Assembly (NCBI GenBank): GCA_017798125.1
Contig: CP059070.1
Coordinates: 310,001 to 374,000 of the forward strand
Length of the DNA stretch: 64,000 bases
Reading direction: 5' to 3'
Source: Cryomorphaceae bacterium
Lineage (GTDB): Bacteria > Bacteroidota > Bacteroidia > Flavobacteriales > ECT2AJA-044
The position numbers were made by a program, and so were the translations under genes. Of the stretch, positions 55,482 to 63,011 are shown piece after piece (within the stretch, counting starts at the first letter, position 1; each line of letters opens with the position of its first letter). The notes under the pieces were generated by a model, which saw nothing but the letters and a program-made list of their open reading frames with translations, had not been told where the DNA came from and ran no database searches.

Positions 55482-56228
55482 ATGATTGTAGGATTGTTAA
55501 CTCTGTTTTCCATTTTGTTTTTTGGAGGATCACAAGAGTATTTTCTAGTAGAGAAACTGGAAAAAGGAGTAAAGGAATATGTCATTGAAAAAGATCGCAA
55601 GAAAGAAATCTTGTCTGACCTCGACATAACGGTCAAAACCATAAAGGTCTTTAATAAAAACCGCGAGAAGACATTGAGGGAGTATCACGATTTGAATGCC
55701 TCGTATTCGAGTACGAAAGCGGATTTCGACACTTTTTTGCAATCATTAAAAGAAGAGCGTGTGGCTTTTCAAAAAGACATTTTGGAACAACGAGTAATGG
55801 TCGTAGCCAAGATTACACCTGAAGAATGGTCCAATATCATTGAATACTCGAGTGAAAAGACAGAAAAACGTCTTGAAAAAGAGAATAAGAAAAAAGAGAA
55901 GGATGCTTTCTCAAAGATTAAGCAGAAAATAGATTCAGAGATTAGTGATGATGAGAAGCGAAACTCGGCACTTCAGGCCCTTGAACAGATTCAACTAAAA
56001 TTCAATGAGCTCGGAGACACCTATGCATCTTTAAACGCTCTCGAAAACAATCTGGTTAAAGATCAAAACACCACTCTTGAAGAAGGTGAAAAGTTAGGTG
56101 CACAGCTTAATGAACTCCGCACAGAAATGCACTTTGCAGTTGTTTCTTTTCATTTTGCTATCAAGGATCTATCAGATGAGTCGACCTTCGAAAGAATCAT
56201 GAAAACCGTAAATAAGGTCATCTTATAA
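55482..56228 (+). CDS. Unknown membrane-anchored coiled-coil protein
   Basis: A 248-residue protein not recognised. A hydrophobic N-terminus (IVGLLTLFSILFFGG) serves as anchor or signal, and the rest is almost wholly charged helix: YVIEKDRKKEILSDLD, RLEKENKKKEKDAFSKIKQK, then heptad-like LEQIQLKFNELGDTYASLNALE. It has no cysteine and no enzyme motif. It lies between sulfatases 3 and 4, with gaps of 33 and 14 bases, so it is probably co-expressed. It might hold or space envelope proteins. That is inference. Confidence 0.65.
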   Translation: MIVGLLTLFSILFFGGSQEYFLVEKLEKGVKEYVIEKDRKKEILSDLDITVKTIKVFNKNREKTLREYHDLNASYSSTKADFDTFLQSLKEERVAFQKDILEQRVMVVAKITPEEWSNIIEYSSEKTEKRLEKENKKKEKDAFSKIKQKIDSEISDDEKRNSALQALEQIQLKFNELGDTYASLNALENNLVKDQNTTLEEGEKLGAQLNELRTEMHFAVVSFHFAIKDLSDESTFERIMKTVNKVIL

Positions 56229-56242
56229 TTACCGGTGCGTAT

Positions 56243-57964
56243 ATGATATATTGTTCTAAAGAGTCTTTCTCGTCGCCATTTTCCTTGCTTACCATCCTAT
56301 CATGGACTGTACTTGCTGGCTGTTCACCCCAAAACCCTACGGCGCATAAAACAACAAGTAAGCCGCCGAACATCATCCTGATTGTCGCTGATGATGCAGG
56401 GTTTTCTGACTTTTCATGTTACGGTGGGGAAATCTCCACCCCTAATATTGATCGCCTGGCTAGTGCCGGCATGCAGCTAACCGATTTTCATGTTACGCCG
56501 AATTGTGCTCCTACGCGTGCAGCATTGCTCACAGGGAAAGACAATCATTTAGCCGGGATGGGTACGATGAGTGAGCTCATTACCGAAAATCAAATCGGTC
56601 AACCCGGTTATGAAGGTTTTTTGCGTCAAGATTTGAAGACACTGCCCGAAGCCCTCAAAGAAAACGGATACCGCACATACATGGTAGGTAAATGGCATTT
56701 GGGAGCCAAGCAGACCTCAATGCTTCCGTTTAACCGAGGATTTGACCGCACCTTTTCTATGCTCGCAGGAGGAGCAAGTCATTGGAGCGACAACAAACCA
56801 CTCATACCCGGGAAGTCCAGTCTGTATACACACAATGGGAAGATCATTGAAGAACTACCGATGGATTTCTATTCAACGGAGTCCTACACAGATAGCATTA
56901 TTTCATTTATAGACGAAGATATTCAGAAAGACAGACCATTTTTTGCATACGTAGCATACACTGCCCCACACAATCCGCTACACGCACCTAAAGCTTATAT
57001 CGAAAAGTATAGAGGGAAATATGACTCGGGGTGGTCGGTTCATGCCGAGAATCGGCTGAGTCAGATGAAGGATCTCGGAATAATCCATGGCGACCAAGTT
57101 GCTTACGAATTTCCCGATTGGATTAGCCCTTGGAACGAGCTCAGTGATGAGCAAAAGGCTTCTCGAGCAAGAGACATGGAGGTATATGCAGCGATGATTG
57201 ACTACATGGATATGAGCATAGGACGATTATTGGAATATTTAAAATCAATAGAGGCATACGATAATTCCATAGTCATTTTCATGTCGGACAACGGAGCAAG
57301 CAAAACCACAATAAATGATTACGCAAGTTTAGGTAGAGAAATTGAAGAGCATTTGGCATCTTTTGATAATTCCTTGCCAAACAAAGGGCTGCCAAATTCC
57401 TATCCGGACATCGGTCCGGGTTGGGCTTGGTCATGCAACACGCCATTTCGACATACCAAAGGATATCCTACAGAAGGTGGAATGCGGGTACCGTTGGTCA
57501 TCAAGCTACCTGCCGAGACCCGATTGAAGCCACAAAGAATCTCAAGCTTCGCGTATGTCACCGATATTATGCCCACATTACTTGATTTGGTTGGCGCCGA
57601 ATCTATAGAAGATGTTGAACCAGACGATGGCATGAGCAACTTAGGACAATCATTACTCCCTGTTTTGACCGGGAATTCTGAGGCCGGTACGGAGCGCCAA
57701 ATGGGATTCGAGCTTTACGGAATGCGAACCTTTAGATCTGGCATGTGGAAAATAAACATGTTGCCCACGCCATACGGAACTGGGGAATGGACCTTACACA
57801 ATTTGCAGAGCGACCTTTCCGAACAAATTGATCTTTCCGAGAAAGAACCTGAAAAACTAAAAAGGATGATCAAGAAATACGAGGCCTATGCAGAAAAAGT
57901 AGGTGTGGTTGAGCCAGATCGTCCCGTTGGATATTCAAAACCTCCTAAAGAGGGTGCCTATTAG
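56243..57964 (+). CDS. Arylsulfatase lipoprotein (sulfatase 4, Pseudomonas AtsA-like)
   Basis: A sulfatase of 573 residues with a lipobox (VLAGC, near residue 28). It is a close relative of sulfatase 2: VADDAGFSDFSCYGGEISTP, CAPTRAALLTGKDNH with Cys88 as formylglycine precursor, MVGKWHLGAK and YTAPHNPLHAP. A RDMEVYAAMIDYMDMSIGR helix, FMSDNGASKTT and TEGGMRVPLVIK follow. The C-terminal FELYGMRTFRSGMWKINMLP segment is typical of the AtsA group, which cleaves aryl and alkyl sulfates. Last gene of the island; no terminator is evident after it. Confidence 0.92.
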   Translation: MIYCSKESFSSPFSLLTILSWTVLAGCSPQNPTAHKTTSKPPNIILIVADDAGFSDFSCYGGEISTPNIDRLASAGMQLTDFHVTPNCAPTRAALLTGKDNHLAGMGTMSELITENQIGQPGYEGFLRQDLKTLPEALKENGYRTYMVGKWHLGAKQTSMLPFNRGFDRTFSMLAGGASHWSDNKPLIPGKSSLYTHNGKIIEELPMDFYSTESYTDSIISFIDEDIQKDRPFFAYVAYTAPHNPLHAPKAYIEKYRGKYDSGWSVHAENRLSQMKDLGIIHGDQVAYEFPDWISPWNELSDEQKASRARDMEVYAAMIDYMDMSIGRLLEYLKSIEAYDNSIVIFMSDNGASKTTINDYASLGREIEEHLASFDNSLPNKGLPNSYPDIGPGWAWSCNTPFRHTKGYPTEGGMRVPLVIKLPAETRLKPQRISSFAYVTDIMPTLLDLVGAESIEDVEPDDGMSNLGQSLLPVLTGNSEAGTERQMGFELYGMRTFRSGMWKINMLPTPYGTGEWTLHNLQSDLSEQIDLSEKEPEKLKRMIKKYEAYAEKVGVVEPDRPVGYSKPPKEGAY

Positions 57965-58168
57965 CTTTAATCAATGAAACCCGAGGTTTCCAACAAGCTA
58001 GCATTGACTTTTCAATCCCGGCAACAAACAATAAAAGGACAAGTCACCTTAGCTGAAGTCACCTTCAAACGGGCAGATTCTGGCCCTTAGCATGTTGCCC
58101 TGTACTGGTTTTTAATGGTGTGTTCCGTCCGACTTAAGAATTTTGCTCAAGCGTATGGGGACCGAGCA
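57965..58168. other. Gene-free right margin of the sulfatase island
   Basis: About 200 bases without a supported gene, between sulfatase 4 and the right repeat. It contains a 10-bp direct repeat (AAGTCACCTT at 58041-58050 and 58056-58065). No integrase, insertion-sequence end or promoter was recognised. Confidence 0.4.
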
Positions 58169-58190
58169 AGCACGATCAGACCCAGCCTAA
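58169..58190. repeat. Right copy of the 22-bp near-repeat flanking the sulfatase island
   Basis: AGCACGATCAGACCCAGCCT followed by AA; 20 of 22 positions equal the left copy at 48009-48030. It lies five bases beyond the terminator of tRNA-Gln, on the side of the tRNA 3' end. Confidence 0.6.
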
Positions 58191-58194
58191 ATAG

Positions 58195-58219
58195 AAAAGC
58201 CCCCGCAAATGCGAGGGCT
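58195..58219 (-). terminator. Rho-independent terminator of tRNA-Gln
   Basis: On the minus strand AGCCCTCGC pairs with GCGGGGGCT (one G-T pair) around ATTT, followed by TTTCT. It lies 20 bases after the tRNA 3' end. Confidence 0.85.
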
Positions 58220-58238
58220 GTTCCTTCCTTTTTTCTTG

Positions 58239-58309
58239 TTGCCCGACTAGGACTCGAACCTAGACTGACGGTACCAAAAACCGCTGTCCTGCCATTAGAC
58301 GATCGGGCA
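58239..58309 (-). tRNA. tRNA-Gln (anticodon UUG)
   Basis: A 71-base cloverleaf on the minus strand. Acceptor stem TGCCCGA pairs with TCGGGCA and the discriminator is A. The D arm has GTC/GAC and the anticodon stem GCGGT/ACCGT with loop TTTTGGT, giving anticodon TTG. The T arm is CTAGG-TTCGAGT-CCTAG. CCA is not encoded. Its own promoter and terminator are visible. The 3' side faces the right repeat of the sulfatase island. Confidence 0.96.
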
Positions 58310-58327
58310 ATCATCCTATAAGGGCTG

Positions 58328-58357
58328 CAAAGATAAAGCAATTTTTCATCCTCCAAA
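58328..58357 (-). promoter_or_regulatory. Promoter of tRNA-Gln
   Basis: On the minus strand TTTG (58354-58357), an 18-base spacer and TATCTTTG (58328-58335). The start would fall near 58321, about 12 bases before the tRNA. Confidence 0.65.
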
Positions 58358-58497
58358 ACAAAATTTGAGGGGCTGTGGAGGTGGACATCGGGCCGTAGGC
58401 CCAGATCTCTTGCTTTAGCTTTTGGGAAAACCTTAACGGCTGTACCCCAAGTGCTGTTCAAATATTGGTTAAATTCGCCACCGATAAGCTATTTAAG

Positions 58498-60555
58498 ATG
58501 GGCAAACGCTACGATTTCATCAACAATGTTTCCGGCTGGGTGGTCTTCGCGATCGCGGCCGTGACATACCTCTCTACGATTGAACCCACAACCAGTTTTT
58601 GGGACTGTGGGGAGTACATTTCAACCGCATTTAAGCTACAGGTAGGGCACCCTCCCGGTGCGCCGATGTTCCAAATCCTGGGAGCCTTCTTTGCGCTCTT
58701 CAGCTTTGGCGACGTGACTCAGGTAGCCTTGATGATCAATGCGATGTCGGCCTTGTCGTCAGCCTTTACCATCCTATTCTTATTCTGGACCATCACAGCC
58801 TTTGGTCGTCGCATTGCCGAGCGCAGCGAAGAGGATATGGGAGAAGGAGGCATGTATGCTATCATCGGTGCTGGTGCCGTTGGGGCCTTGGCCTACACCT
58901 TCAGTGATTCTTTTTGGTTCAGCGCCGTCGAAGGTGAGGTATATGCGATGAGTAGCTTCTTTACCGCGATCATTGTTTGGATGATCTTTAAGTGGGACCG
59001 CGACTACGGCAATCCACACGCGAATCGATGGATCATTTTGATCTCCTTAATGATTGGAATGGCCGTTGGTGTTCACATGTTGGCATTGTTGGCCTTCCCT
59101 GCCGTGGGCATGGTCTACTACTTCAAAAAGTACACGGTAACGCCCCGCGGGTTTGTGATCGCAAACGTGGTTATGTTGCTGATTCTAGGCGTCATCTTTA
59201 AAGTGGTCTTCCCGGTTGTATTGAACTTCAGTTCTTGGATGGAAATCACCTTTGTCAACGGCATGGGGCTTCCTTTCTACTCCGGGACTATTCTGGCCTT
59301 TGTCATCATTATTGGAGCCATTGTTTTCGGCTTGCGATACACCAAAAAGCGCGGCTGGGACCTAGGGCATATGGCGGTTTTGAGTTTCGTTTACCTGTTG
59401 ATCGGTTACTCAACCTTTTTCAGCCTGGTGATTCGCTCCAATGCAAACACACCTATTGACGAGAACAACCCGGAAGATGCTCCGAGCCTTCTGGCCTATC
59501 TGAACCGTCAGCAGTACGGGGATTGGCCGATTGCCTATGGATGGTACTACAACTCTCCATTGGACCGACGCACGCCTTTTAAAGACGGAACGCCCATCTA
59601 CGAAAAGGATGAGGAGAAAGGGGAATACGTGGTAGTGAATGACATGAAGAATGCCATTCCAAACTACGACTCGGACTTCATGAGTATTTTCCCGCGGATG
59701 TGGGATCGAAATGACCCGAATCACGCCACCACTTATAAGGAATGGGGAGGAGTAACAACTCCAGACAGCGAAAAGCCTTCTTTTGGAGCCAACCTGCGCT
59801 TCTTCTTCCGCTATCAAGTCAACTACATGTATTTCCGATACTTCATGTGGAACTTCAGTGGTCGACAGAACGATGAACAGGGACGAGGCGGTATAACCGA
59901 AGGGCAGTGGATCTCTGGTATTAAGTTCATTGACGAACCACGCCTAGGACCTCAAACGAATTTGCCGCTTAAGCAGACCGGCAGCAAAGGCCGGAATGTG
60001 TACTTCATGCTGCCTTTCCTATTGGGATTGGTCGGATTGATTTGGCACTGGAACAAGAACAAGCAAGATGCGTGGATTGTCACCCTGCTCTTTGGACTTA
60101 CGGGATTGGCGATTGTGGTCTATGTGAACCAGTACGCCTATCAACCGCGAGAACGGGACTACGCCTATGTGGGTAGTTTCTATGCCTTTGCCATCTGGAT
60201 TGGATTGGGCGTCATGGCCATCTTTGACCAGCTGCGCAAGAAAGCACCGGGCAAGGTGGCGGCTATCGCCGTGACGGGAGTTTGCCTTTTGGCTGTTCCA
60301 GGAATCATGGCCAAAGAAAACTGGGATGATCACGATAGATCCGGACGTGTATACCGCTCAAGACAGATGGCGCATGAACTATCTGGACAGCTGTGCTCCG
60401 AACGCCATCCTGTTTACCAATGGGGACAACGACACCTTCCCTCTTTGGTATGTGCAAGAAGTCGAGGGCTACAGAACAGATGTCCGTATTGTCAACTTGA
60501 GCCTGTTGAACACCGATTGGTACATCGATCAGATGAAGCGCGCTGCCTACGATAG
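58498..60555 (+). CDS. DUF2723 membrane protein, N-terminal part (frameshifted)
   Basis: First two thirds of a DUF2723 protein, a GT-C-fold membrane glycosyltransferase-like family of Bacteroidota. The N-terminus NVSGWVVFAIAAVTYLSTIEPT and the motif SFWDCGEYISTAFKLQVGHPPG are diagnostic: an acidic residue in the first periplasmic loop is the usual GT-C catalytic site. About ten membrane segments follow, then the conserved RERDYAYVGSFYAFAIWIG. From about residue 618 (base 60349) the frame leaves the family pattern and reads through unrelated sequence to a stop at 60555. The true continuation is in the next frame. The start is ATG 58498 (MGKRYDF), not an upstream TTG. Protein O-glycosylation is the suggested role. 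Confidence 0.88.
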   Translation: MGKRYDFINNVSGWVVFAIAAVTYLSTIEPTTSFWDCGEYISTAFKLQVGHPPGAPMFQILGAFFALFSFGDVTQVALMINAMSALSSAFTILFLFWTITAFGRRIAERSEEDMGEGGMYAIIGAGAVGALAYTFSDSFWFSAVEGEVYAMSSFFTAIIVWMIFKWDRDYGNPHANRWIILISLMIGMAVGVHMLALLAFPAVGMVYYFKKYTVTPRGFVIANVVMLLILGVIFKVVFPVVLNFSSWMEITFVNGMGLPFYSGTILAFVIIIGAIVFGLRYTKKRGWDLGHMAVLSFVYLLIGYSTFFSLVIRSNANTPIDENNPEDAPSLLAYLNRQQYGDWPIAYGWYYNSPLDRRTPFKDGTPIYEKDEEKGEYVVVNDMKNAIPNYDSDFMSIFPRMWDRNDPNHATTYKEWGGVTTPDSEKPSFGANLRFFFRYQVNYMYFRYFMWNFSGRQNDEQGRGGITEGQWISGIKFIDEPRLGPQTNLPLKQTGSKGRNVYFMLPFLLGLVGLIWHWNKNKQDAWIVTLLFGLTGLAIVVYVNQYAYQPRERDYAYVGSFYAFAIWIGLGVMAIFDQLRKKAPGKVAAIAVTGVCLLAVPGIMAKENWDDHDRSGRVYRSRQMAHELSGQLCSERHPVYQWGQRHLPSLVCARSRGLQNRCPYCQLEPVEHRLVHRSDEARCLR

Positions 60556-61558
60556 TGATGCAGTTCCCTTCAGTATGACACGGGACAAGTACGTAGCCAA
60601 TCGTCGAGAGATTGTGTACTACGTAGACAAAGGTGTGACCAACCGCTGGACTGTGGATGACTTCATTCGCTGGATTGCGAGCGATGATCCACAGACGAAG
60701 GTGAGCAGTGGTCGTCAACAGTTTGATTTCTTCCCAACGCGCAAGATTCGCGTACCGGTGCAGAAGGAAAACGCCTTGGCCAACGGAATTGTCGAAGCGG
60801 AACGCGCAGATCAAATGGTCGACTACATCGATATTGACTTTGGTCAGCGCAACAGCTTGCTGCGTCGAGATGTGATGATCTTGGATCTATTGGCGACCAA
60901 TGATTGGCAGCGTCCGATTTACTTCGCCATCACGGTAGGAAACCGTCCTCGCGACTTCATGTATTTGACCGACTACTTTGAGTTGAGCGGTATGGCCTAT
61001 CACTTGGTTCCGATTCGCCAGGAGCGCGATCGCACCGGGCAAATTGGAGGAGTAAACTCCGATGTGATGTACGATGTGGTCATGAACAAGTTCCAGTGGG
61101 GGAACATGAATGACCCAGGCGTCTACATGGATGAGACCAACCGCCGTATGACCTTGAACTTCCGGAACAACTTCGCTCGATTGGCGAATAAATTGAATCA
61201 GGAAGGCAAGAATGATTCGGCTATTGCCGTCTTGGACAAGGCCATGGAGCAAATGCCAAACGAGGTGGTGCCGTACAACTACTTTAACTTGCCTATGGCC
61301 GAGGAGTACTTCTTGGCGGGGGCGAAAGACAAGGGAACGGAAATTCTGACCACCTACGGAGATATTATTATCGAGGAGTTGGAGTATTACGCTCAATTCC
61401 CGAGGACCAAGCAGGAATTGGTCGCTACGGAGATTCAGCGCGATTCTCAGTTCTTGCAGCAGGTCGTTCAATTGGCACGACGTTACGCGGATCAGGATGT
61501 ATCTGATGAGCTCAACACAAAGTTGACTCAGGCGCTCAGCCTCTACGGAATCCAGTAA
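60326..61558 (+). CDS. DUF2723 membrane protein, C-terminal part (after frameshift)
   Basis: Soluble periplasmic C-terminal third of the same DUF2723 protein. The family sequence resumes at base 60350 (YTAQDRWRMNYLDSCAPNAI, then LFTNGDNDTFPLWY), directly after DDHDRSGR in the other frame, so one extra base (G at 60349 or nearby) separates the halves. Later segments TNDWQRPIYFAITVGN and SAIAVLDKAMEQMPNEVVPY (TPR-like) are usual for the family. ATG 60326 is only the first start in this frame and probably not a natural one. Joined, the two parts give about 1,020 residues, the normal length. Confidence 0.85.
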   Translation: MITIDPDVYTAQDRWRMNYLDSCAPNAILFTNGDNDTFPLWYVQEVEGYRTDVRIVNLSLLNTDWYIDQMKRAAYDSDAVPFSMTRDKYVANRREIVYYVDKGVTNRWTVDDFIRWIASDDPQTKVSSGRQQFDFFPTRKIRVPVQKENALANGIVEAERADQMVDYIDIDFGQRNSLLRRDVMILDLLATNDWQRPIYFAITVGNRPRDFMYLTDYFELSGMAYHLVPIRQERDRTGQIGGVNSDVMYDVVMNKFQWGNMNDPGVYMDETNRRMTLNFRNNFARLANKLNQEGKNDSAIAVLDKAMEQMPNEVVPYNYFNLPMAEEYFLAGAKDKGTEILTTYGDIIIEELEYYAQFPRTKQELVATEIQRDSQFLQQVVQLARRYADQDVSDELNTKLTQALSLYGIQ

Positions 61559-61563
61559 GCCAC

Positions 61564-62181
61564 GTGAACCCCTTTGTGGTCCAAACACTGAAGCGTCTGA
61601 TGCCCGCTGCTCAATGGCGGGTTGAAACAGAGGCGAAAGAGGTATACCTCACTTTTGACGACGGCCCCATACCCGATGTCACCGATTTTGTGCTGGATGA
61701 GCTCGAGCACCACGGGGCAAAGGCAACCTTCTTTTGCTTAGGCGGCAACGCTTTAGGACATCCAGAGCTGATGCGCAGAATCCGATTGGAAGGGCACACC
61801 ATTGGCCATCACACCCATGACCATACCAATGGTTGGAAGACGAGTACCCAAGATTATTTAAGGGAAGTTCAGCGCGGAGCTGTTGTGACTGGGGGTCGCT
61901 TGTTTCGTCCTCCTTATGGCCGAATGACTCCAGCCCAATCCAAGGCCGTTGATCGGCATTTCGACATCATCATGTGGGATGTTTTGTCGAAAGACTACGA
62001 TGTTAAATTGAGTGGTGAGGACTGCTTGAGAAGAGTTCAGCAGTATGTGCGGCCGGGCAGCATCATTGTCTTTCACGACTCCGTGAAAGCTTGGCCCAGA
62101 CTGCAAGAAGCATTACCCGCGACCTTGAGTTGGCTCAAGGCCGAGGGCTATGCGATGCGCGCCCTGAAAGAGCGCGAGTGA
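61564..62181 (+). CDS. Polysaccharide deacetylase family protein (NodB homology)
   Basis: Carbohydrate esterase family 4 protein of 205 residues. The five NodB motifs are present: TFDDGP near residue 30 (metal Asp), GHTIGHHTHDHTN near 78 (His-x3-His metal pair), RLFRPPYGRMT near 118, MWDVLSKDYD near 138 and IIVFHDSVKAWPR near 168. It removes N-acetyl groups from a polymer such as peptidoglycan, chitin oligomers or an exopolysaccharide. No signal peptide is obvious. The start is GTG 61564, five bases after the DUF2723 stop, so they probably share a transcript. Confidence 0.92.
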   Translation: MNPFVVQTLKRLMPAAQWRVETEAKEVYLTFDDGPIPDVTDFVLDELEHHGAKATFFCLGGNALGHPELMRRIRLEGHTIGHHTHDHTNGWKTSTQDYLREVQRGAVVTGGRLFRPPYGRMTPAQSKAVDRHFDIIMWDVLSKDYDVKLSGEDCLRRVQQYVRPGSIIVFHDSVKAWPRLQEALPATLSWLKAEGYAMRALKERE

Positions 62182-62182
62182 T

Positions 62183-62608
62183 TTACTCGACTACGGGTTG
62201 GCCCGAGCGACTCCAAGCGTCGTACCCACCGGCCAAATTATAGACTTCGGAGAAGCCCATTTCGTGCATCATGCTCATGGCTTTTGCACTTCGTCCGCCA
62301 GCTTTACAGTAGACGTATACCGGGGTTTCGGGATCTAGCTTGGCCAGCTGATCGGCGAAATCGGCATCGTAGATGTTGTGGTGTACCGAGCCCTCTAGGT
62401 GGCCAGCGTTGTACTCCTCCGGAGTGCGCACGTCCAGAACAATACCTTCACCAGAAGCAACGAGCTCGGCAAAGCGTTCAACGTTTACGTCTTCAGCTGT
62501 TCCGGAGGCCTGCTCCACTACCTCTTCTGTTGCAGTGTCTTCAGTGGGCATCGTGCCGCAGGCACTAAAACTGATCAGGGCCAAAGCGCCCAACAAGAGA
62601 TTCTTCAT
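62183..62608 (-). CDS. Rhodanese-like lipoprotein
   Basis: Exported single-domain rhodanese of 141 residues. A lipobox (SFSAC, near residue 17) gives an envelope lipoprotein. A short Thr/Glu-rich linker is followed by the rhodanese fold with IVLDVRTPEEYNAGHLEGSV and the active loop CKAGGRSAKAM near residue 102; Cys carries the persulfide. YNLAGGYDAW completes the pattern. It may move sulfane sulfur in the periplasm. The start is ATG 62608 (MKNLLLG), two bases after the stop of the upstream rhodanese gene. Confidence 0.9.
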   Translation of the reverse strand: MKNLLLGALALISFSACGTMPTEDTATEEVVEQASGTAEDVNVERFAELVASGEGIVLDVRTPEEYNAGHLEGSVHHNIYDADFADQLAKLDPETPVYVYCKAGGRSAKAMSMMHEMGFSEVYNLAGGYDAWSRSGQPVVE

Positions 62609-62610
62609 GG

Positions 62611-62922
62611 TTAGTCGATTTTGTGCAAGCGGACATCGGTCCATCCTCCACCGTTATGTACATCTTCAAAGCCTTGAGCCGAAAGGTAGGCGGTAGCATT
62701 TCCACTACGGGCACCTGAACGGCAACACAAGATGAGTGGGCGAGACATGGCGCGAAGCTCCTCGATTCGGGCCTCGACTTCGTCCAAGGGGATATTGATG
62801 GAGCCATTGAGGTGGCCGCTTTCAAATTCGCCTACCGTGCGTACGTCGACGATGGTGGCGTTGGGGTCGTTGATTTTATCTGCGATCATGCGTTTGCGTT
62901 TTCTATTGAATAAAAACATCAT
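62611..62922 (-). CDS. Rhodanese-like domain protein (cytoplasmic)
   Basis: Short single-domain rhodanese of 103 residues. After a basic start (FNRKRKRMIADK) come TIVDVRTVGEFESGHLNGSI and the active loop CRSGARSGNAT near residue 72, then GFEDVHNGGGW. No export signal is present. It probably carries sulfane sulfur from or to a thiol in the cytoplasm. Two bases separate its stop from the next rhodanese gene. A good -7 box (62940-62947) lies upstream. Confidence 0.92.
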   Translation of the reverse strand: MMFLFNRKRKRMIADKINDPNATIVDVRTVGEFESGHLNGSINIPLDEVEARIEELRAMSRPLILCCRSGARSGNATAYLSAQGFEDVHNGGGWTDVRLHKID

Positions 62923-62939
62923 TCGAATTTAATGAATTG

Positions 62940-62969
62940 CAAAGGTACGCGCGTGTAGGAGTCGTTAAA
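62940..62969 (-). promoter_or_regulatory. Promoter of the two minus-strand rhodanese genes
   Basis: On the minus strand TTTA (62966-62969), an 18-base spacer and TACCTTTG (62940-62947), a perfect -7 box. The CRP/FNR-like palindrome at 62970-62983 adjoins the -33 side, centred about 43 bases before the likely start. Confidence 0.6.
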
Positions 62970-62983
62970 GTGACCTGAATCAC
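62970..62983. promoter_or_regulatory. CRP/FNR-like palindrome between divergent rhodanese genes
   Basis: GTGACCTGAATCAC has half-sites GTGA and TCAC six bases apart. Its distance to the leftward promoter fits a class II activator site; it could also serve the rightward gene at 63012. Confidence 0.45.
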
Positions 62984-62998
62984 GCGGGTGCAATTCAT

Positions 62999-63006
62999 TA
63001 TATTTG
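62999..63006 (+). promoter_or_regulatory. -7 box for the plus-strand rhodanese gene
   Basis: TATATTTG matches TAnnTTTG and ends five bases before the ATG at 63012, which suggests a leaderless or nearly leaderless transcript. No -33 TTTG is seen. Confidence 0.4.
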
Positions 63007-63011
63007 GAAGG

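Noticed and set aside
58041-58065. 10-bp direct repeat AAGTCACCTT, 15 bases apart
   Set aside because: Too short and isolated to assign; could be chance.
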